From positions 37,807,475-37,871,474 of the forward strand of contig OY829545.1 in assembly GCA_963691705.1 (NCBI GenBank): a stretch of DNA of 64,000 bases, given 5' to 3'. The notes below the pieces were generated by a model. It worked only from the letters and a program-made list of their open reading frames with translations, was not told the DNA's origin and ran no database searches. This DNA is from Viola odorata (taxonomy: Eukaryota; Streptophyta; Magnoliopsida; Malpighiales; Violaceae). Numbering within the stretch: position 1 is the stretch's first letter; each line of letters starts with the position of its first letter. The translations under genes and the position numbers were made by a program. This document shows, in pieces, positions 53,812-64,000 of this stretch.

Positions 53812-54196
53812 ATAAGTCTATGTGGTTTATGCAATGGACTTTGACAACCAAGGTGTATGTACAACTATTATTGACCGTTGGATGATCACTACTGACCAGA
53901 ATTGTTGGATGAAGGTTGTGAATTGCTGAATTTTTATCTCCGTCTCCAATTTTTCTTATTTTCAGATTTTAACACAATAAATAGGGAAAGCGCGTGTAAT
54001 TACTTAAATGGGTTAAATGAGCTTTTAATGTAAATTACCATGGGACCCTCACAATTAATTAATTACTTTGGAAGAAAGAAATTCTCCCAATTAATCCATC
54101 CCTTTTCCCAAAAACAGAAGCCTCCTTCTCCTTCGTGGTGACCAGACGCAGTCCAGTGCTGGTTTCTGTTAGATCCAACACTTGCAAATCGATCCT
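53812..54196. other. Sequence after the I9 gene
   Basis: A short frame DFDNQGVCTTIIDRWMITT lies just downstream in another frame and could be more of the same gene, but I cannot assign it. The rest is empty. Confidence 0.3.
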
Positions 54197-54391
54197 TCAA
54201 TAATCTTGTCGCCGCCGAGTCGAATGATTTCCATCCAGTTCAACTTTCCAATGGTGTTTGGGATTTTCCTGATGAGCTAGCTTGTTGTCGTAGAGGATTA
54301 GCCGTTTCAGGTTCGTCAAGTTGCCGACTTCGGAAGGAATTGAGCCTTCTAGTTGGTTCCAGTGCAGATGTAGCTGCTCAAGCATCACCAA
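54197..54391 (-). pseudogene. LRR fragment of a receptor-like protein
   Basis: The minus strand reads LEQLHLHWNQLEGSIPSEVG then NLTNLKRLILYDNKLA, about one and a half plant extracellular LRRs (LxxLxLxxNxLxGxIPxExGxLxxL). Upstream and downstream the similarity is lost and no kinase, signal peptide or further repeats follow, so this is an isolated gene fragment. Confidence 0.6.
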
Positions 54392-54439
54392 ATTGAAAAT
54401 CTAGGTTGAGATTATTTCCGCAAGTTAGAGAGTTTATTT

Positions 54440-55803
54440 TGGTTTTTTTCATCGTCGTCGACTAGGGAGGATGTTGATAGTCAGAGACAATGCGAAAAAG
54501 GGATTTTCAATCATGGTTGATATAAATTCGATCACCATGGGGGTTAGGATTGATGGCATCGTTTCGCTAGCGATGTGGAGAGAGAGAAATGCTTACCCCT
54601 TGTTATCTTTCTCCGTCGATTATCAAGGAGGATGGTGGTATTGAAGGTGACGGTAAGATCAAACAACAGTTGTTAAATTGAACGTGAGCGTAGGTACGTG
54701 TGGGCTAATTGACGTGAGCGTATATTGTTTATTAAACCATGTAAGAGGGTACAAAGTGATTGGATGATATGTGGTTTTGTTTGAAAAGACATGGAATACT
54801 CTCTGTACGTATGGGTAGAATGAGCATGGAAATTGTAAAAATGGGTATATTTTTAGTTTGGAACTTATGAGAAAGACTCGAGATTTCATGCATCTGCACA
54901 CTTATGTAAAGATATACTAATACTTTAAAATTAAGGAAGGTGTAGGAGAAAAAAAAAAAGACGAGAAGAGATAAATATAATTTAAGTTACTTGCTATATT
55001 AAGTTGATAGTTTTAATTGGTCGAATTAGATAGAAAATGTTAAACAATAAAAGTTAAGAGTGAATTTCCGTAGCAAACAAGGAAAGTTGTGATTTAATTT
55101 GGGGTGGCCCAAACATTATAGATTCTAGCCGGCGAGTAATGTGTATTGGCGTGTTATTGGTTTTAAAATAAGAAGAAAAACCTTTTAAAGAAAACAAAAA
55201 GTAAGAAAGAAAAGAAATGGGAAAGTGTTACATATCTACTTATCCATTCTCCCGGTGGGGAGGAAAAACCACTTTTCTTGAATTCTTAGTAAAGACGATG
55301 CATTGTCCACTCTCCCTAACGATTTCAGACCTCGCCACCGTCGACCGGCATTGCCGGAAGCCCTTGAGGGAGAGTGAGCAATGAAAATGTCTCCTCTCTC
55401 ATTCGTTGGATATATACTTCGGTTGAGCCAAGGCACAACTTTTTCATCCGTCCCTCAATGCTTCTGCCATTATTTAGTACGTATGCAAGTTTACCTTATC
55501 AAATTGAAGCAGAAGCCCTTGAGGGAGAGTGAGTAACCAATGCCTTGATAGTAACTGAGATATGAAAATTTTATTGCTAATTTCTGATTGGCAGGTTTTC
55601 TTGAGAATTGGCTTATAATTAAGCGCTTCTTATAGGCCAGGCCTCACCTTATTTTCATGATTGAAAAGACTTTTTTGTGTGTGTGTAGTGGTGCACTATG
55701 CATGTGGATAAAGCCATTTGTTCCTAATTTGGTGGGTTCCCCATATCTTAACACTTGTCATCTAGTGGCCAATTATCGCCACTGTCTACCCTTACATGAC
55801 ACC
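54440..55803. other. Unassigned region before the hAT element
   Basis: No supported gene. It contains a 22-bp exact direct repeat (GAAGCCCTTGAGGGAGAGTG plus AG) at 55357-55378 and 55512-55533. Confidence 0.4.
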
Positions 55804-58024
55804 TAGGGATGGCAACGGGCATCCATACCCGGATACCCGTCCATACCCGTAATTGTTTGACCGGGTAATATCCAAACCATACCCGATTTAACTGGGTATG
55901 GTTTGAGTATTACCCATACCCGTTTGGATATGACCAGGTATGATACCCGAAAATACCCAAACGGGTATATGTATTTTTTTGTTGATTTTTTCAATTTCTA
56001 CTTCCACTTCGACTTTCACACGTTCTAGTGCCCTACTTTGTCGTCTCCTTCTTCTCCGACCAGTGCGAAGCCCCTCACCCTCACCCTCGCCGTCTCCTTC
56101 TTCTCCTACCAGAACCCTCGCCGCCTCGCCTCTCCTTGTACTCCGATGAGTATCTTTGCTGGTGAGGTAAAATTTAACTTATGTGGTCTTGGATTTTAGG
56201 GTTTCTATGTAATTTTACCTAAATTGGTTGTTTGAGTTGGTAATTTTCAATTTATACCTAGGATTTGTTTATTTATCAGTACGAAAATTGAATTTGCTTA
56301 GGGGTTTGATTTAGAATAGGGTGGTAAAATTAGTTTTTAGCTAGAAAAAGTCAAGTAGTTTCTTAACTTTGAGATAAAAATTATTTGTGAACGGGAAATC
56401 GAATGATAGTGAAGTTTTACAAAGAATTATATACTCGAAATTAGCATCAATAGTTTGCCTTAGCTCTATTCTGGTGAAAGGGATTCCTAAACTTTGAGTT
56501 ATGGATGTTGCACTTAGACTGAGCCAATAACTTGTATTATCCTTTGAGAGCGTTCATAAAATTCACTAATTGGAATTGCGGGTATTTCAAGTGCTGGAAC
56601 TAAGCATATTAAAGAATTTGACTGTAGTTGAGTATGTGCACTTTTATATAACAAAGTGGCGTATTACTTTTTTTGTTTAACTATAGGTTGCATTCCACAA
56701 TCTCAAAGCATTAGTCAATTTCTTAATGATAAACCTTGAGACCATTATTAGTAATACTTTAAATTGATTTCATCACACTGTATTGATTAATATAGTGTGT
56801 TTTATTGCATGTGTGGTCTGGTCAGACATTTGCTACTCCTAAAAGTTTGTTAAAACTAGCATGCTGCATCTATGGATTGTTGTGTTCAGTCTTAAATTCT
56901 TCCGCCTTCTTTAATTTCTAGTTTTGTTTATATAGTTCTGCTTAAAGACTTCTTCTTTCCATGTATTTATATAGTAGACTCATTTCTGTAGTTATATTTG
57001 TGTTTGGAATTATTTTAAGGTGACAATAGATGTTGCCAATGGTGCAGATCAAGTCAATGTTACTAAAGAAAGTGACGAAGTCTCTATCACTGATATTGCC
57101 GCTGAATTTTTTCAATCCCGGCTACGAAGTGTTGTATGGAAACACTTTCAAAGAGTAAAAAATTAGGGGATTTATAAAGCACAGTGCAATTATTGTGGTA
57201 GACATTATACTAGAACTACAACAGTCGGGACGTCTCATTTGCATGCACATCTCAGAACATGTATTAAGAAGAGAGAGATACATAGAGAAAGAGCAAGTAG
57301 TAATCAAGAGGAAGAAAGTTCAACCTTTTTATTTGATCATGGCATTGCAAGAAGAGAACTAGCAAATATGATAATCATGCATGAGTATCCACTATCTATT
57401 GTTGAACATGTTGGGTTTAGGACATTTATTAGTTCACTTCAACCTGAATTTAAATGTCCTTCCCGAAACATTATTAAGAAGGATATATTGAGTATTTTTA
57501 TGGAAGAAAATGTGAGAGTTATGAAGTTTTTTGACGAGAGTGGAGATAGATTTGCAATTACTACAGACATGTGGACAACAGATAACAAAAAGAAAGGTTA
57601 TATGGCAATTACTGCATACTTCATTGACAACAATTGGAAGTTGCAAAGTCGCATTTTGAGGTAACTTTTTAGCTTATAAATAACTCCCTACATGTTTTAA
57701 TTTGGCATTATACCGATTGTAATTTCAATTTATTATTAATTTAGGTTTGTTGCATATGTGCCTTCTCCTCACACTAAAGAAGTACTTTGTTTGGTATTAT
57801 TCAATTGCTTGATGGACTAGAATATAAATAGGAGATTATCTACTGTTACAGTGGATAATTGTTAAACTAATGATGCAATGATTTCTTCACTATTGATTGA
57901 TTTGGATAGAAGGTCTTTGATATTATCTGGTTCTTTAATTCACATGAGGTGTTGTGCTCACATCTTGAATCTAGTAGTGAGAGAGGGGTTAGAGGTTGAT
58001 TGTCTGTCGAGAGCATTACTAATG
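55804..58024 (+). mobile_element. hAT transposon, 3'-truncated
   Basis: Starts TAGGGATGGCAACGGG and continues with dense ATACCCG/CGGGTA words, the typical left end of plant hAT elements; candidate 8-bp target ATGACACC (55796-55803). It encodes a hAT transposase and is cut at about 58024 by an inverted Athila LTR; the right end is not in the window. Confidence 0.8.
57020..58015 (+). pseudogene. hAT transposase (BED finger type)
   Basis: Exon to 57660: FFQSRLRSVVWKHFQRVKN, then TAG (57164-57166), then the BED finger QCNYCGRHYTR...SHLHAHLRTC. The catalytic core starts with FAITTDMWTTDNKKKGYMA, carrying the first Asp. Donor GAG/GTAACT at 57661, acceptor TTTAG at 57744; the next exon reads FVAYVPSPHTKEVLC, TVTVDNC-stop-TNDAMI with the second Asp, and MRCCAHILNLVVREGL. 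Stops lie in both exons. The third acidic residue and the dimerisation domain are lost with the truncation. Confidence 0.8.
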
Positions 58025-58025
58025 T

Positions 58026-59447
58026 AAAATGGGGTAAGAATACAACTTAACACTGTCCACAATGGACTTGTAGATAGCGGTAAGAGGATTGTCCTCAGCG
58101 ATCTGGTTGTGAATTGTAGTTCTGTTTTGACTTCCTCGTCACTGAAGTTGATTGGGTGTTCCTGAAATTAAAACAAACAAATAGCGAATTAAATAGTAAA
58201 AACAATCTTGGTCAAGATAGTTGGCCAAGATTCAAGTGACGCAAATAAAGAGGTGTAAATGATAAGAAAGAATTCCTGGTAAGGGCGACACTGGAGAACT
58301 TATTCTTATGCTTCGATCACTAATTCATGGGTTTTCACACTCTTTATTCATAACATTGCTATAGATCGAGAGGAATTCCCTTCCGATGCTACTTCCCTCC
58401 TCAAATAATCACCTGGCGGGTATTCCCTCTCCTGATGATCCTAATCAATGGACACCTTGCTGGTTAAAGGGTTTATCCAATTGATTGCTCACTTGAGTCG
58501 CATGTGCTTTCTAAATGGAACAGGGGAAGACAATGTCTAGGCCAAGCTACTCCCCAATCGGAGCCCTAGATTGTCAGTTTGGTTAGGCTTATATCTCCCA
58601 AACTCACTAACCTGCAAGAGATTAGTTGTCTACTTAACCAATTTAGTTTCGACTCGTCCCCTCCTTGGCTGACTGCAAATCTCTCACCAAAACCTAAAAG
58701 TGGCCAATTCTTGATTTTAATGGAGACCGGTTTGTTAAAACAAAGTTTGGGATGATTACAAATGGAAAGGTTATGAGGTTTATTTTGATCTCACGAAGCA
58801 CAAGAATGGCTCAACAACCCTTACCAAGAATATGAGGTTTAGCTACTATACATAATCATGGAAGAAAAATAGAATTTTATTAAATACAAAAAAGGAAATT
58901 TTATCTGCAAATTCGATTGGAAAATTTCAAAGTAAAGTAATTTTAGAACAGGGGAAGGAGATGATAATGAGAATTAGAGACCTGCAGCTAATAAATATGC
59001 TGCCAAGTCGTCCTACTCCAACTCCAACTTATTCAAAATTCTAATTATTACAAATTTAAATTATTTCAAATTCAAAACCGAACAAATATTTGATTTGTTT
59101 GTTCAAATAGAGGATAATCCCTTAAAGGATGTAATATTGGATCACGATTCATCTTCTCTACTGTCTCCAGCTGTCAAATCAACTCTTTTAGCTCAAAATC
59201 TCGTGACTCCTAGTGCATCACGTTTCTTGGCAATCTTGCCAAGACTGCGGCCAAGACTGTAATTTGTCAGTCGTGGCCAAGCCTAGTGGCCAAGACTGCT
59301 GATTGTCTGATTTTTGCTCTAAAGATAGTTTTTTTCCATTCTTTCTGCCTCCTTGAATATCTGCACAAGCAAGGGGATTCTAAGTAGTTTTGCCATCCAA
59401 TTTGCCAAAATTAGATAACAAAAACATAGGAATTAAACCGTCAATCA
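58026..59447 (-). repeat. 3' LTR of a minus-strand Athila-family element
   Basis: Reverse complement of most of 60246-61660. It starts on the minus strand with TGATTGACGG at 59447 and lacks the last 55 bases or so of U5. It truncates the hAT element. Confidence 0.8.
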
Positions 59448-59460
59448 AATCCCCCCACAC
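59448..59460 (-). other. Polypurine tract of the minus-strand Athila element
   Basis: Minus strand GTGTGGGGGGATT directly before the LTR. Confidence 0.7.
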
Positions 59461-60245
59461 TTAAACAATGGTTGCCCCCAAGCATTACAGACTCGATACA
59501 AAACAAAACACATTAAGAAAAATCAAGACCAACACTTGCAATCAACAGTTCACCCCGTTACCCCAGATAATTCAAACGCTTCAGTTTCCAGATCCCACTT
59601 CCTTATTACCAGGGCCTATTCAATGCCCCAAGCATCCCCAATCCACTTAACCAAAAATTCTAGGCACTCCTTGATAGAATCATGCAAATCAAGACAAACA
59701 ACCACTATTTTCCTTTATTCTTTCCTATTTTTAACAACTGCTTATTTCATTACATTACCATGAGCCCTTATAATAAAAAATTTCAGGAGTGAATTGCTAA
59801 AAGTTTCTTGAATATTACTGCTTACTGAGGCAGAAATATCAAGACATTGATTCTCTTCTTCTTCTTTTTCTCATTTTTTTTTCATCTCCTAATTTTTTCA
59901 AAACAATTCTCTGGTCATTCTGACTTGTTGAGGAAAGAATGCCAGAGCAATGCAACACTTTAAGGGCTCAATTTCTTTTTTAATTCCTAGTAGTTCTATG
60001 TCATCAAGATTTTTCAAGGCAAAAATAATGGTGACTAGTCCTAATTTTTGCAGATTCTGGTGTTAAGCACCAAAACTTTTGATTATGTACATTAAGGATA
60101 CTTAAAGAGTACTAGGAATCGTACTCTTACAAGCATTGAATATGTTAACCCAATTTACCTACCCTAGTAATATGGTCTGGTGACTACATTGCATTTCATC
60201 ATGTTTTATTGTCCATTTACTTGTTGTATGGGGCAGTGAATCTAT
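59461..60245 (-). other. 3' internal region of the minus-strand Athila element
   Basis: Non-coding on both strands as far as I can read. It runs up to the LTR of element H, which probably inserted here. Confidence 0.4.
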
Positions 60246-61721
60246 TGATTTATCCCTGTATTTCCCACATCTTAGCAGATCTGGTCTGGAGGCAAATTAT
60301 GAGGAATTTGATTAGTGAAGAGCTGGAGCTGATTTCCCGAGTCTTGGCATGGATCTAACCCTAGACATATTGAGCATCCGGAACAGCGCGTGCCAGGCTG
60401 TCTTGGCCAAGACTGCTGCCAAGACACCCTCACGATAAAGAAAGTAATGCGGATCGTTTGGGCCGCTTCCCACATTGGGCTTTGCAGCTGGCAAGTAGCA
60501 GCTGTCTCGTAATTTTAGAGGGATCTGAAGCGCATATCTCTTGAAGAATCCCACATGGGATCTCCCTCTTTTGTAATTGCGATTTAATTCCTATTGTAAC
60601 TCAAACAATTTATTATAGCTATCTTTTAGAGATTTTCTAGGATTTAGAGTTGGAATAGGACAGAGGTGTTTTTAGGGCTATAAAGTCAAACATTGTTCTC
60701 CTCTGTCCCGGATCCGAACACAGACTATCGTTCGGAACCTTTCTTCTCGTTTCTCCTTCTTTAATATCGAATAACAATTTGCTCCGAGATTTATTTCTCG
60801 GATTTAGTTTATGCAATATATATTTTTACCCTTTTATCTATGAGTATGAGTAACTAAACACCCATTCTTGGTAAGGGTTGATGAGCTGAAGTTCTTATGC
60901 AATCGTGAGATCAATTCGTACTTAATAATCTCTTCCCTCGTATTTATTTATTTCTTGAACTTAATCTATCGCTTACTCACTAGAGACAAGGTTTGATCAT
61001 CCTTGTACTCTAGTAGAGAAGAGTTGCAGCTGGTCTAGAAGGAAAGGGAGCACCCGTCGGCTAGACAAAGTAGGTGACTAGTCTCGCGCCAGACTAGAAG
61101 AATAAGTAATCTAGGTCAAGACCAGATTGACAACCTAGGGTTTCCACAGGGAAACACCTTGACCCAGGTACTGTCTTCCCCTATACCATTGAGGAAGCAA
61201 ACAACCATTCAAGACAGCAGTCAAATGGATAAACCCTTTAACCAGCAAGGTGTCCCTTGGCTAGGATTATCAGGAAAGGGAGTACCCGCCAGGTAATTTG
61301 AAGAGGAGGGAAGACAGGAGTGAACAGGAGTACCTCCACTCTATAGCAGTACTACGAATGAAGAGACGAACATACTTGAGTCAATGATCGAAGCATAAGA
61401 ACACAAGCTCTTATATCGCCCTTACCTGGAATTCCCTTTTACCAGACTTATGTCAATCTTGACCCCTGTCTTGACCAAGACTTTGGCCAATACTATTTTA
61501 AACTGTTTTCACTTCTTTCTGTTTTGTCTTTAGTTTCAGATTCTACCAAACCAAAACTCAGTGACGAGGAAGTCAACCTAAGAACTACATCTCCTAGAGG
61601 TCTCTGTGGACGATCCTCTTACCATCATCTACAAACTCTTGTGGACAGTGATAAGTTGTATTTCTACCCCCTTTTCCATACCTATTTCACTATTATCTTT
61701 GACGTGTTCGACGCGCGATCA
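60246..61721 (+). repeat. 5' LTR of element H (about 1,476 bp)
   Basis: Ends GCGCGATCA. TATA box TATAAAG at 60680-60686. The start is inferred from the inverted copy. U3 holds the perfect palindrome TCTTGGCCAAGA at 60401-60412. Confidence 0.7.
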
Positions 61722-61726
61722 AATTT

Positions 61727-61744
61727 TGGCGCCGTTGCCGAGGA
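61727..61744 (+). other. Primer binding site of element H (tRNA-Asp)
   Basis: TGGCGCCGTTGCCGAGGA, one mismatch to the standard site present at 13482-13499. Confidence 0.85.
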
Positions 61745-61789
61745 TCTCTAACGGTATTTGTAGTTTTTGTTTTTGTTTTTTTATAGTTG

Positions 61790-64000
61790 ATGACCAGGTC
61801 CTCTTGTAGAGAAGAAGATTTGCTACCATACAATCCGAATCTCACTAAGGCCGAAGCACAACTCCGGAAGTTAGCTCAGAAAAAGAAAAACCCTGAGGAA
61901 AGTGAATCAGAAGCCTCTAGTTCCGAAACAGATTGCAGTCTTGACCACGATCTTGGCCTAGATTCAGACCAAGATGAACTCTTTGGTCCAGACATGGTAG
62001 ACAATCCACCAGAACCCACGATGAGGGAACTAAACAAAACAGCAGAGTAGGAAACCTTCTCCTGCATAGCTTTGCCAACAGTGGCAAATGATTGGTCCAT
62101 CAAAACCAATATGGTGGCCAACCTTCCTAGGTTTTATGGCCATTCGAATGAGAACCCATTCAAGAACCTAAGGAGCCTACATGTTCAATGTGATATGATG
62201 AAGCCAGTCACTGTGAATATGGAGAGAGCAAAGTTGAAAGCTTTTCCATGCTCTCTTGAGGGGGTTGCCCAAAATTGGTTCTACAGCCTACCTCACAACA
62301 CGGTCAACACATGGGCCGAGATGTCCACGTTGTTCCTCAACAAATACTGGAATGCAACGAAAGCAGAAGCAGCCAGGAAGAACATGGCTGCCATCCAACA
62401 GAGGAACAATGAAGGGCTAAGCGAATATCACCAACGGTTTAGAGAATTGCAAGAAGTTTGCCCTACTCATGGAGTTGCGGATCAGACCATGATCCAGTAT
62501 TTCTATGATGGAATACTCTTACCTAGCAAAGAAATCGATGCAACCGCAGGTGGAGCATTACAGGACCTGACTGTCACCAGAGCCAAGCTTCTACTTCAGA
62601 CCATGGCAGACAATAGCCAAAATAATACCATTACTGACAGAACTCCTGTCCCTTCTAGTCTTTGTTCTATTGATGTTGGGCAAAAATTAGCTGAATTAAC
62701 TGACATGGTGAAAACTATTTTTGTCAATATTTCAGGTACCATGACCACAGGAAACTCAAATCAGGAGCAAGTAGCATTAATTTATGGAATCTGCCAGCAA
62801 CAAGATCATCAGACCAATAACTGTTACATGGTACAATATCCTGAAGATGTAGCACAAGTGAATGCGGTCTATGGACAAAACCAAGAGAGTATGCAGAATT
62901 TCCCACAAGGAAGCAACCAGTATTCATGGAGAGGCCATCCGAATTTTAGATGGAGAGACCCAGTCCCTCCAAACCAGAGTCAAAACCAGAATATGCCCCA
63001 GCAGCATCCTGGCCAACCTCCCGTTAACTTTCAACATTTCATACCTCGTCCTTCAAACCTTAATCCAGGCCAACCTCCTGGCCAAGCCTCGGTACCTCAG
63101 CTGCCTCCAGCACCCCAACCCTTGCAGATAATCGGTCCCTCTATGGAGGATACACTTAAGAGTTTGGTTGAGATGCAGAAGAATCTGATGCAATCTACGC
63201 AGTCCAGCTTAGCGGAGATGCAAAAACAAATCAATCAAATGACCAATCAAGGGAAATTACCTTCTACAACCGTAGAAAATCCGAAACATAATGTTAGTGC
63301 CATAAGTCTTAGGAGTGGAGCCGTGCTACCGGAAAGAGAAGGAGATAAAACAGATGAGGAAATTAGGAAAATCCAGTCGCAAGAGATGGATGAGGATGAG
63401 GAAGAAGAGCCTGAATCAGAGGCAGTCTTGGCCAAACCTCAGGCCAAGCCTGCATTTATCGCTGAACCAGAAAAGGCAGAACCTGTCCAGGCCAAGACAG
63501 TACGGAGGGAGGAAATCATAGAAATTCCCCCACCATTTCCACCTAGATCCTCGAAAGAGAAGAGGCAAGATGAAGCAAGAGACTTCATGGCTGTTTTTGG
63601 GAAAATAGCCGTTAATATACCTATGTGGGATTTAATTGCAAAAGTTCCCTCTTATGCTAAATTTCTTAAAGAATTGTGCACTAATAAAAAGAAAATTGCA
63701 GGTATAGAGAGAGTGAATTTATCTCACAATGTTTCTGCAGTGCAACAGCTCCTAGAGAAGTGCAAGGACCAAGGGACTTTCACCATTCCATGTCAAATCG
63801 GGAATAAGAAAATTGAAAAGGCCCTTTGTGACTTAGGGGCTGGCATAAATGTGATGTCCCTAAGTGAATTCGAGACCTTAAAGATCGGGACAATGAAGGA
63901 GACTGACTTGGTGATCCAGCTGGCTGATCGAACAATCATCCGACCTAAGGGTGTGGTGACTGATGTCTTAGTAATGGTAAACGATTTTATTTATCTAGTG
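61790..64000 (+). CDS. Element H gag-protease polyprotein, partial
   Basis: ATG 61790 (MTRSSCREEDLLPYNPN). TAG at 62048-62050 is the only stop I find; the frame then runs open to the window end. Gag: NDWSIKTNMVANLPRFYG, AFPCSLEGVAQNWFYSLP, FLNKYWNATKAEAARKNM, IQYFYDGILLP. The knuckle-like IYGICQQQDHQTNNC has Tyr for the first Cys. A Gln/Pro/Asn-rich part and a coiled coil (PSMEDTLKSLVEMQKNLMQ) follow, then LRSGAVLPER and an acidic linker. The protease has KKIEKALCDLGAGIN, with D-L-G-A at the catalytic site as in the other Athila copies, and VIQLADRTIIRPKGVV. RT and integrase should lie beyond the window. Confidence 0.85.

Larger units (their letters stand above)
60246..64000 (+). mobile_element. 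Element H: Athila-type Ty3/gypsy retrotransposon, runs off the window
   Basis: 5' LTR 60246-61721, tRNA-Asp primer site, gag and protease in one frame. It is the best-preserved Athila of the window. Its LTR pairs in inverted orientation with 58026-59447, so two elements of one family lie back to back. Confidence 0.85.

Noticed and set aside
55236..55436. 66-codon minus-strand frame before the hAT element
   Set aside because: No domain or homologous copy in the window, and short frames of this size are expected by chance.
1..64000. CRISPR arrays, tRNA or rRNA genes, operons, toxin or defence systems
   Set aside because: I looked for regular spacer repeats, cloverleaf-like tRNA patterns and gene clusters and saw none. 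The content is plant transposons.

Overview
This window is nuclear DNA of a flowering plant, probably a dicot, from a repeat-rich, gene-poor region. The evidence is plant Ty3/gypsy retrotransposons (Athila-type with a tRNA-Asp primer site, chromovirus/CRM-like, Tat-like with antisense ORFs), hAT, CACTA and Mutator-like DNA transposons and MITEs. I see no operons and no rRNA, tRNA or CRISPR. Almost everything is transposon in some stage of decay; the only host-gene-like pieces are a small three-exon subtilase-propeptide (I9) gene and an LRR fragment. The species cannot be named from the sequence.

Layout: 1-6959 looks like the 3' part of a Tat-like element with a minus-strand array of extra ORFs (two PF04195-like copies, an S/P-rich segment, an intact 127-codon ORF), a G21 tract and an LTR-like block. 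7130-7739 holds a 412-bp MITE and a hAT end. 7741-10790 is an Athila gag-pro relic (+) split by a 1,344-bp solo LTR. 10965-31238 is a minus-strand Athila gag-pro relic whose LTR was hit by two elements: A (13858-24485, TSD CAAGG) and C (25120-30863, TSD CTATA). A's own 3' LTR was hit by B (20546-23633, TSD ATGTG), a gag-protease-only element. 31240-36072 is degenerate element D followed by inverted copies of its LTR. 36185-40464 holds CACTA debris and a duplicated repeat module. 41256-50318 is element E (TSD CTACA) with Mutator-like element F (45433-47328, 9-bp TSD) inside. 50324-55803 is AT-rich with MITEs, the I9 gene and the LRR fragment. 55804-58024 is a truncated hAT transposon. 58026-64000 holds two Athila-family elements in opposite orientations; the last has a gag-protease frame open to the window end apart from one TAG.

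Main novelty: between the protease region and the RT (or RT-replacing) region, elements A, C and E carry two to three copies each of a short hairpin. Stems are 5-6 bp, the loop is always 11 nt, and the stem pairs show compensatory changes between copies. The second point is element C. Its RT and RNase H are gone, yet it keeps a 725-codon open frame with an in-frame 58-residue tandem duplication and an integrase-like stretch whose catalytic residues are replaced. A, C and E also share a pol reading frame that runs through the polypurine tract into the 3' LTR.
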